Of a stretch of 10,096 bases of DNA, positions 1 through 4,686 are shown one piece after another. The first letter of the stretch is position 1; each line of letters begins with the position of its first letter. Source of the DNA: an uncultured Clostridia bacterium (GTDB lineage Bacteria > Bacillota > Clostridia > Christensenellales > Borkfalkiaceae). The position numbers and the translations under genes are program-made. The notes below the pieces were generated by a model. The model searched no databases. It saw only the letters and a program-made list of their open reading frames with translations, and was not told the origin of the DNA. The stretch spans positions 1-10,096 of the forward strand of contig CANRFD010000043.1 of the NCBI GenBank assembly GCA_947629845.1. Direction: 5' to 3'.

Positions 1-65
1 AAAGCGATGCCCACGTTCAGCGATTCCGCCCAGTCATCAAAGATGCTCAAGAGCATGTATTGCAT
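1..65 (-). CDS. 5' end of an unidentified gene (partial)
   Basis: Only the first 21 codons and two bases of the next are in the window, so the product cannot be named. The N-terminus begins MQYMLLSIFDDWAES and continues LNVGIA. The ATG at 65 is chosen because a GGAGG ribosome binding site (73-77 on the plus strand as CCTCC) lies 7 bases upstream and a near-consensus promoter lies just before that. A second in-frame ATG at 56 is possible but has poorer spacing. The gene is read in the same direction as nifJ and lies downstream of the nifJ terminator, so it is probably a separate transcription unit. The hydrophobic start could be a membrane protein or just an amphipathic helix; I do not recognise the family. 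Confidence 0.7.
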   Translation of the reverse strand, partial: MQYMLLSIFDDWAESLNVGIA

Positions 66-92
66 ACAGCTTCCTCCCTTGTTTTTGTCGGC

Positions 93-121
93 AGTATAAC
101 ACAAAAACCCGCCGTTGTCAA
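93..121 (-). promoter_or_regulatory. Sigma-A type promoter for the left-edge gene
   Basis: On the minus strand the sequence has TTGACA (116-121), a 17-base spacer and TATACT (93-98). This is a perfect -35 and a one-mismatch -10 at ideal spacing. The predicted transcript start near 86 leaves a short leader of about 20 bases containing the GGAGG site before the ATG at 65. No operator-like repeat is seen around it. Confidence 0.85.
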
Positions 122-190
122 TAGCTATGCCCATTTTTATGGCGAACGCACGGGCAGGGGGCGGTTTTTTCGGATACATAGCCGCAAAAT

Positions 191-222
191 TGCAAAAAAG
201 AAACGGCTCCGAAGAGCCGTTT
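191..222 (-). terminator. Rho-independent terminator of nifJ
   Basis: A perfect 9-bp stem AAACGGCTC / GAGCCGTTT (201-222) closes a TTCG tetraloop when read on the minus strand. It is followed directly by CTTTTTT (191-200 region). It begins 15 bases after the nifJ TAA stop. The stable UUCG loop and the U tract make this a textbook intrinsic terminator. Confidence 0.93.
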
Positions 223-236
223 CCCGTGTCGCTTTT

Positions 237-3200
237 TTATTCTTTGCCTGCCATCTTCTTGTAGCCGGCGAGGCGCTCCTTGGAGCTCTCTTCCGTCTTT
301 TTGAAGAGTTCTTCGGCGACTGCGGGCTGCGTCTTTTTCAGGGAAGCATAGCGCGTTTCGCCGAGGATGAACGCCTGGTAGTCGCCCGTGGGATCCTTGC
401 TGTCGAGGGAGAACGGGTTCTGACCCTGCGCGGCGAGCGTGGGATTGTAGCGATAGAGCTGCCAATAGCCGCAATCCACCGCGTTCTTTTCCTCCTGCTG
501 CGACTTCGTCATGTTGATGCCGTGGTTGATGCAGGGCGCGTAGGCGATGATGAGCGAAGGTCCCTTGTACGCTTCCGCTTCCTTGAGTGCCTTCACGAGC
601 TGACCCTTGTCGGCGCCCATGGCGACCTGCGCGACGTACACATAGCCGTAGCTTGCCGCGATCATGCCGAGGTCCTTCTTCTTCACGCGCTTACCGGAGG
701 AAGCGAACTTCGCAACTGCGCCGATGGGGGTGGATTTGGAAGCCTGGCCGCCCGTGTTGGAGTACACCTCGGTATCGAGAACGAGCACGTTGACGTCCTC
801 GCCCGAAGCGAGCACATGGTCGAGCCCGCCGTAGCCGATGTCGTATGCCCAGCCGTCGCCGCCGATGATCCAGAAGGACGGCTTGACGAGGCAATCTTTG
901 TCGGCAAGGATCTCGTCGACGAGGGCGAGTTCTTCGCCTTCGCACTCCTTGCGGCAGCTTTCAAGTTCGGCAACGAGGGCGGCAGCCGCCGTCTTGCTCG
1001 CTTCCGCTTCGTCCATCGCTTCCGTCCAGTCGGTGAGCGGCTTCACGCATTCGGGATATTCCGCCCACATCGCGGCGAGCCTGGTCACCTTCTCGGCGAG
1101 CGCCGCACGGCGCGCCTTGTAGGCAAGGTGCATACCGTAGCCGTATTCGGCGTTGTCCTCGAAGAGGGAGTTCGCCCAAGCGGGGCCCTTGCCCTGCTTG
1201 TTCGTCGTGTAGGGGCAAGTGGGGGAGGAGCCGCCGTAGATCGACGAGCATCCCGTCGCATTCGCAACGATCATTCTGTCGCCGAACAGCTGGGTGACGA
1301 CCTTCACATAGGGCGTTTCGCCGCAGCCTGCGCAGGCGCCGGAGAACTCGAAGAGGGAAGGCGTGAACTGGCTCTTCTTGACGTCGGCCATCTTGACCTG
1401 CGAGAGGTCGACTTCGGGCAAATCGACGGCATAGTTCCAATTCTTGGCCTCGGCTTCCTCGATCTCGGCAAACGGCACCATGACGAGCGCCTTGTTGCCC
1501 TTCATGCCGGGGCAGATGTCGGCGCAGACGCCGCAGCCCATGCAGTCGAGCGGGGAGACCTGCATGCGGAACTCGTAGCCGGGGATGCCCGTCGCGGGTT
1601 TGGTATCGAACGCTTCGGGCTTCTCGCTGCCCGCCGCAACGAGGGCGGGGCGGATGCACGCGTGCGGGCACACGAAGGAGCACTGGTTGCACTGCACACA
1701 GTTTTCCTTCACCCACTTGGGCACCATAACGGCCACGCCGCGCTTCTCGTACTTCGTCGTACCGGTGGGAACGGAACCGTCCGCATTGAACGCCGAGGAG
1801 GGGAGCTTGTCGCCCTCGAGCGCAAGGATGGGAGCGATAACGCTCTTGAAGTACTCGTTGTCCGCGAGCTTCACCATCTCCGCGCCCTCCGTCGTGGTTT
1901 TCCACGAAGTGGGGATGCGGATCTGCTTCAAATTGGCCTTGGCGCTGTCGATGGCGTTGTAGTTCATCTGGACGATGGCGTCACCCTTGCGGGCAAAGGA
2001 CTTATATGCCATCTTCTTCATGTACTCGACGGCGTCGGTGTACGGCATGATCTGCTCGTTGATGAGGAAGAATGCCGATTGCAGAATGGTGTTCGTCCTG
2101 CCGCCGAGCCCGAGCTTGCGGGCGATCTTGATGGCGTCGATGACGTACAGCTTCGCCTTCTTCTGGGCAAGGGCGTTCTTCATCTTGGCGGGCAGGTTCT
2201 TTTCGAGCTCCTTCAGCGTCGTCCACGGGCAGTTCAAAAGGAAGCTGCCGCCCTTCTTCAAATCGCTCGTCATGTCATAGCGGATGACGTAGGAGGGGTT
2301 ATGGCAGGCGATGAAGTCGGCCGCGTCGATGAGATATTCGCTCTGGATGGGCGTCTTGCCGAAGCGGAGGTGGGAAACGGTGATGCCGCCCGACTTCTTG
2401 GAGTCATAGAAGAAGTAGGCCTGCGCATACATATCGGTGTGGTCGCCGATGATCTTGATGGAGTTCTTGTTCGCGCCGACCGTGCCGTCCGAGCCGAGGC
2501 CGTAGAACTTCGCGGAGGTGGAGCCGGCGGGCGCCGCGTCGAACTTCTCGGAGAAGTCGAGCGAGCTGTTCGTCACATCCTCGTAGATGCCGACCGTGAA
2601 GTGGTTCTTGGGTTCCTTGGCTTCGAGGTTCTTATAGACGGAGAGCACCATGGAGGGATTGAACTCCTTGGAGCCGAGGCCGTACCTGCCGCCGTATACC
2701 TGAATGTTCTTCACGCCCTTTTCGAGGAGCGCCGTGCACACGTCGAGGTAGAGGGGTTCGCCGAGGGAGCCGGGTTCCTTCGTCCTGTCCAAAACGGCGA
2801 TGCGCTTGCAGGTCTTGGGAATGGCCGCGACGAAGGCGTCGGCAACGAAGGGACGATAGAGGCGGACCTTGATGAGGCCGTATTTCTTGCCCTTGGCGTT
2901 GAGCTTGTTGATGGACTCTTCCACGGTCTCCGCGCCGGAGCCCATGATCACGATGACCTGCTTTGCGTCGGGTGCGCCGACGTAGTCGAAGAGGTGATAG
3001 CTTCTGCCGGTGAGCGCGGAAACTTCATCCATCATCTCCTGCACGATGGCGGGGGTAGCGGCATAGTAGCTGTTCGCCGTCTCCCTGTTCTGGAAGTAGG
3101 TGTCGCCGTTCTGTGCGGTGCCGCGCTGGACAGGGTGCTCGGGGTTGAGCGCGCGGGCTTTGAACTCCGCAACGTCCTTGGCGAGCCCCTTCTTGTCGAA

Positions 3201-3776
3201 GATGGCCTTCATCTCGGCATAATCGATAACGTCGATCTTGCTCACCTCGTGCGAGGTACGGAAGCCGTCAAAGAAGGAGAGGAAGGGCACACGCGCGCGC
3301 AGCGTCGAGAGGTGCGCGACGGTGGCGAGATCCATAACTTCCTGTACGGAGCAGGAGGCGATCATGGCAAACCCGGTCTGACGGCACGCCATGACGTCGG
3401 CGTGGTCGCCGAAGATGTTCAGGGAGTGCGCCGCAAGGGCACGCGCGGAAACGTGCATGACCATGGGCAAGAGCTCGCCCGAAATTTTGTACATGTTGGG
3501 GATCATGAGAAGGAGCCCCTGCGAGGCGGTGTACGTCGTTGTCAGCGCGCCCGCGGCGAGGGAGCCGTGCACGGCGCCGGCGGCGCCGCCCTCCGATTGC
3601 ATCTCGGTGATGCGGAGTTTCTGTCCCCACATGTTCACTCTGCCCTGCGTCGCCCACTCGTCGGCCGATTCTGCCATCGGCGAGGAGGGGGTGATGGGGT
3701 AGATCGCAGCCACTTCACTGAATGCGTAAGCGACGTGCGAGGCGGCGGTGTTGCCGTCAATCGTCATCTTTGTCAT
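237..3776 (-). CDS. nifJ: Pyruvate:ferredoxin (flavodoxin) oxidoreductase, PFOR
   Basis: Converts pyruvate, CoA and oxidised ferredoxin to acetyl-CoA, CO2 and reduced ferredoxin in the cytoplasm of anaerobes. The 1179-residue length is normal for the single-chain homodimeric family. Seen: pyruvate-domain motif YPITPSS (26-32); two ferredoxin-type clusters, Cys693/696/699/703 with Cys745/748/751/755; the proximal-cluster cysteines 815, 818, 843 and 1082; the thiamine diphosphate site GGDGW (972-976) followed by EVYSNTGGQ (1003-1011). All three [4Fe-4S] sets look complete, so the enzyme is probably active. The start at 3776 is preferred over the ATG at 3878 because GGAGG sits 6 bases upstream (3783-3787) and the promoter overlaps the longer ORF's start. 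It is monocistronic: its own promoter precedes it and a terminator follows the TAA. No TTA, CTA or TCA codon occurs in the whole gene, suggesting high expression. Physiological electron acceptor (ferredoxin or flavodoxin) cannot be told from sequence. Confidence 0.98.
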   Translation of the reverse strand: MTKMTIDGNTAASHVAYAFSEVAAIYPITPSSPMAESADEWATQGRVNMWGQKLRITEMQSEGGAAGAVHGSLAAGALTTTYTASQGLLLMIPNMYKISGELLPMVMHVSARALAAHSLNIFGDHADVMACRQTGFAMIASCSVQEVMDLATVAHLSTLRARVPFLSFFDGFRTSHEVSKIDVIDYAEMKAIFDKKGLAKDVAEFKARALNPEHPVQRGTAQNGDTYFQNRETANSYYAATPAIVQEMMDEVSALTGRSYHLFDYVGAPDAKQVIVIMGSGAETVEESINKLNAKGKKYGLIKVRLYRPFVADAFVAAIPKTCKRIAVLDRTKEPGSLGEPLYLDVCTALLEKGVKNIQVYGGRYGLGSKEFNPSMVLSVYKNLEAKEPKNHFTVGIYEDVTNSSLDFSEKFDAAPAGSTSAKFYGLGSDGTVGANKNSIKIIGDHTDMYAQAYFFYDSKKSGGITVSHLRFGKTPIQSEYLIDAADFIACHNPSYVIRYDMTSDLKKGGSFLLNCPWTTLKELEKNLPAKMKNALAQKKAKLYVIDAIKIARKLGLGGRTNTILQSAFFLINEQIMPYTDAVEYMKKMAYKSFARKGDAIVQMNYNAIDSAKANLKQIRIPTSWKTTTEGAEMVKLADNEYFKSVIAPILALEGDKLPSSAFNADGSVPTGTTKYEKRGVAVMVPKWVKENCVQCNQCSFVCPHACIRPALVAAGSEKPEAFDTKPATGIPGYEFRMQVSPLDCMGCGVCADICPGMKGNKALVMVPFAEIEEAEAKNWNYAVDLPEVDLSQVKMADVKKSQFTPSLFEFSGACAGCGETPYVKVVTQLFGDRMIVANATGCSSIYGGSSPTCPYTTNKQGKGPAWANSLFEDNAEYGYGMHLAYKARRAALAEKVTRLAAMWAEYPECVKPLTDWTEAMDEAEASKTAAAALVAELESCRKECEGEELALVDEILADKDCLVKPSFWIIGGDGWAYDIGYGGLDHVLASGEDVNVLVLDTEVYSNTGGQASKSTPIGAVAKFASSGKRVKKKDLGMIAASYGYVYVAQVAMGADKGQLVKALKEAEAYKGPSLIIAYAPCINHGINMTKSQQEEKNAVDCGYWQLYRYNPTLAAQGQNPFSLDSKDPTGDYQAFILGETRYASLKKTQPAVAEELFKKTEESSKERLAGYKKMAGKE

Positions 3777-3813
3777 CAAAAACCTCCATAATAATGTTTT
3801 TCTGTATGAGAGC

Positions 3814-3845
3814 GCGGCAAAGGGCAAAACCGCCCCGACCGCCGC
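3814..3845 (-). other. Hairpin at the 5' end of the nifJ leader
   Basis: Read on the minus strand, GCGGC (3841-3845) pairs with GCCGC (3814-3818), and an inner GGGC/GCCC stem closes a small loop. The transcript start predicted from the -10 box is near 3843, so the hairpin would sit at or next to the mRNA 5' end. Such 5' stem-loops can slow mRNA decay; that role is inference here. About 25 bases of unstructured A/T-rich leader then separate it from the GGAGG site. Confidence 0.4.
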
Positions 3846-3849
3846 AACT

Positions 3850-3878
3850 ATTATATTGCATTTGAATGGCGAAGTCAA
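3850..3878 (-). promoter_or_regulatory. Sigma-A promoter of nifJ
   Basis: On the minus strand, TTGACT (3873-3878), a 17-base spacer and a perfect TATAAT (3850-3855). Predicted start near 3843 gives a leader of about 65 bases. One mismatch in the -35 and none in the -10 fit a strong constitutive promoter for a central metabolic enzyme. I see no Rex-type TTGTTAA-N4-TTAACAA site near it, and the GTTCGC palindromes of the feo side do not reach it. Confidence 0.88.
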
Positions 3879-4005
3879 GGCTGCGCGTGAAAATTTATCG
3901 ATGTTTTTTCATACTTTATATACGCATGGCGCGCGCATGCCCGCGCAAGCGCCCAAAGCGCCGCGGGCGTCGGGCGGCGGAAATGCGGAAGGCAAGGGGC
4001 GCCGT
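3879..4005. other. Non-coding interval between divergent promoters, with a GC-rich hairpin
   Basis: No credible gene: the small frames here have lysine/arginine-rich, low-complexity translations and no ribosome binding site. The segment is A/T-rich at 3885-3925, including TATATA at 3917-3922, then abruptly GC-rich. Within the GC-rich part, GCCCGCG (3939-3945) pairs with CGCGGGC (3962-3968), with an inner GCGC/GCGC stem around CCAAA. An A/T-rich patch followed by a structured GC block and a terminator-like hairpin at 4006-4035 could mark a short plus-strand RNA, but the -35 for such a promoter is poor. Confidence 0.4.
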
Positions 4006-4035
4006 AAAAAAAGTTCGCCTCTGCGAACTTTTTTT
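4006..4035. promoter_or_regulatory. Palindrome copy 1 / terminator-like hairpin
   Basis: A7 then GTTCGC, CTCT, GCGAAC then T7: a 13-bp perfectly symmetric stem with a 4-base loop. The core (4013-4028) is the first of three GTTCGC-N4-GCGAAC palindromes. Its A/T arms make it look like a bidirectional intrinsic terminator, yet it lies between two divergent promoters where no mRNA of the recognised genes should end. It is centred about 70 bases upstream of the predicted feo transcript start, so it may be an upstream operator, an insulator, or the end of an unannotated short RNA. Confidence 0.6.
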
Positions 4036-4056
4036 GAAAAAACCCCGTGCAAACAG

Positions 4057-4085
4057 TTGACAAAGGCGGCTCGTTCTGTTAAAAT
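4057..4085 (+). promoter_or_regulatory. Sigma-A promoter of the feo operon
   Basis: TTGACA (4057-4062), 17-base spacer, TAAAAT (4080-4085). The predicted start is near 4092, giving a leader of about 68 bases before the first feoA. A palindrome copy begins within about 3 bases of that start, where a bound repressor would block RNA polymerase. Confidence 0.88.
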
Positions 4086-4094
4086 ACCCATGAA

Positions 4095-4110
4095 GTTCGC
4101 AAATGCGAAC
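4095..4110. promoter_or_regulatory. Palindrome copy 2, candidate feo operator at the transcript start
   Basis: GTTCGC AAAT GCGAAC. The flanking A (4094) and T (4111) extend the symmetry to 7-base arms, AGTTCGC / GCGAACT. It covers about +3 to +18 relative to the predicted start, a classic repressor position. By context an iron-sensing repressor is the natural candidate, but the arms do not match the Fur GATAATGAT-type box or the DtxR/IdeR TTAGGTTAG-type box, so no regulator family is assigned. Confidence 0.6.
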
Positions 4111-4128
4111 TGTTTTTACGGAGATGGA

Positions 4129-4144
4129 GTTCGCAAAGGCGAAC
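4129..4144. promoter_or_regulatory. Palindrome copy 3, in the feo leader beside the ribosome binding site
   Basis: GTTCGC AAAG GCGAAC, identical arms to copies 1 and 2 and the same 4-base spacer length. It ends 6 bases before the AGGAG site (4151-4155) of the first feoA. It can act as a DNA operator (about +37 to +52) or, in RNA, as a hairpin next to the ribosome binding site. Copies 2 and 3 start 34 bases apart. Confidence 0.55.
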
Positions 4145-4159
4145 CGAAAAAGGAGATTT

Positions 4160-4372
4160 ATGCCGTTAGTACTTGCGCCCATCGGCAGGGAAGTGACCAT
4201 CGTCAAGATCGTCGCCGATGAAAAGACCAAGAAGCACCTCTCCAACTTGGGGGTTTTAGTGCAGGGAACGATCACCGTTCTCTCCTCGAGCGGGGGGAGC
4301 ACCGTGTGCCGCATCAAGGAGGGCAGGCTTGCCCTCGATAAAAACGTCGCCGCACACATCTATGTAGGTTGA
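4160..4372 (+). CDS. feoA: FeoA family protein, first copy
   Basis: A 70-residue SH3-like FeoA domain protein, a small cytoplasmic partner thought to modulate the FeoB ferrous iron transporter. The FeoA pattern is seen as APIGREVTIVKI (residues 6-17), a KKHLSNLGV segment (24-32), the strand ITVLSSSGG, and the closing EGRLALDKNVA. The ATG at 4160 is preferred over an in-frame ATG at 4103 because AGGAG (4151-4155) sits 4 bases upstream, and the extra 19 residues would be a basic, non-FeoA stretch starting inside palindrome copy 2. It is the first gene of the operon, 74 bases before the second feoA. It is quite diverged from that copy, so the two are probably specialised paralogues rather than a recent duplication. 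Confidence 0.93.
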   Translation: MPLVLAPIGREVTIVKIVADEKTKKHLSNLGVLVQGTITVLSSSGGSTVCRIKEGRLALDKNVAAHIYVG

Positions 4373-4427
4373 ACTCGCAGCAAACAATCGCAGACAAGGC
4401 AGACGCGCCTCCGAGCCGTTCTGCCAC

Positions 4428-4433
4428 AGGAGG
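4428..4433 (+). promoter_or_regulatory. Ribosome binding site of the second feoA, with long spacing
   Basis: AGGAGG lies 13 bases before the ATG at 4447, longer than the usual 5-9. The frame is also open back to a TTG at 4369 that overlaps the first feoA stop, but that TTG has no ribosome binding site. A short hairpin with arms GGCAGA (4398-4403) and TCTGCC (4420-4425) ends 2 bases before this site, so initiation here could be tuned by structure. Confidence 0.65.
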
Positions 4434-4446
4434 ACAGAATTTCCAT

Positions 4447-4686
4447 ATGGCAACGACCAAGACACTCGACGGATTTTCCGTCGGCGAGAGGGGCGTCATC
4501 AAAGCCGTCTCCGGCGAAGGAAAGATGAGACGCCGCCTCTTCGACATGGGGGTCACCCCGGGCGCGGAGGTGATGCTTCGCAAGCGGGCGCCGCTCGGCG
4601 ATCCCATCGAGGTGACCATCCGCGGCTATGAACTCACGCTCCGCAAAAGCGAGGCGCAGCTTGTCACGCTGGAGGTGAAGGAATGA
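4447..4686 (+). CDS. feoA: FeoA family protein, second copy
   Basis: A 79-residue FeoA domain protein, cytoplasmic accessory of FeoB. Typical FeoA signatures are visible: LDGFSVGERGVIKAV near the N-terminus, RRRLFDMGVTPGAEV (residues 29-43), RKRAPLGDPIEV (46-57) and RGYELTLRKSEA (60-71). This is closer to the canonical FeoA consensus than the first copy. The ATG at 4447 starts exactly where family similarity begins. Its stop TGA (4684-4686) overlaps the feoB ATG (4683-4685), so translation of the two is probably coupled, and this copy is the likelier direct FeoB partner. Confidence 0.94.
   Translation: MATTKTLDGFSVGERGVIKAVSGEGKMRRRLFDMGVTPGAEVMLRKRAPLGDPIEVTIRGYELTLRKSEAQLVTLEVKE

Noticed and set aside
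60..3791. 1243-codon open frame on the plus strand across all of nifJ
   Set aside because: It is the exact antisense register of nifJ and exists because nifJ lacks TTA, CTA and TCA codons. The translation is Arg/Gly/Leu/Asp-rich with no recognisable domain and no ribosome binding site.
3777..3878. Upstream 34-codon extension of nifJ to the ATG at 3878
   Set aside because: The ATG overlaps the -35 box of the nifJ promoter and has no ribosome binding site; the ATG at 3776 has GGAGG at 6 bases and matches the family N-terminus.
4013..4144. Reading the three GTTCGC palindromes as a LexA (SOS) site, Fur box or CRISPR repeats
   Set aside because: LexA half-sites are CGAAC-N4-GTTCG, the reverse order. 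The arms do not resemble the Fur GATAATGAT box. Spacing of 82 and 34 bases with 16-base units does not fit a CRISPR array.
4103..4159. Upstream extension of the first feoA to the ATG at 4103
   Set aside because: The ATG lies inside palindrome copy 2, lacks a ribosome binding site, and the added residues are a basic non-conserved stretch.
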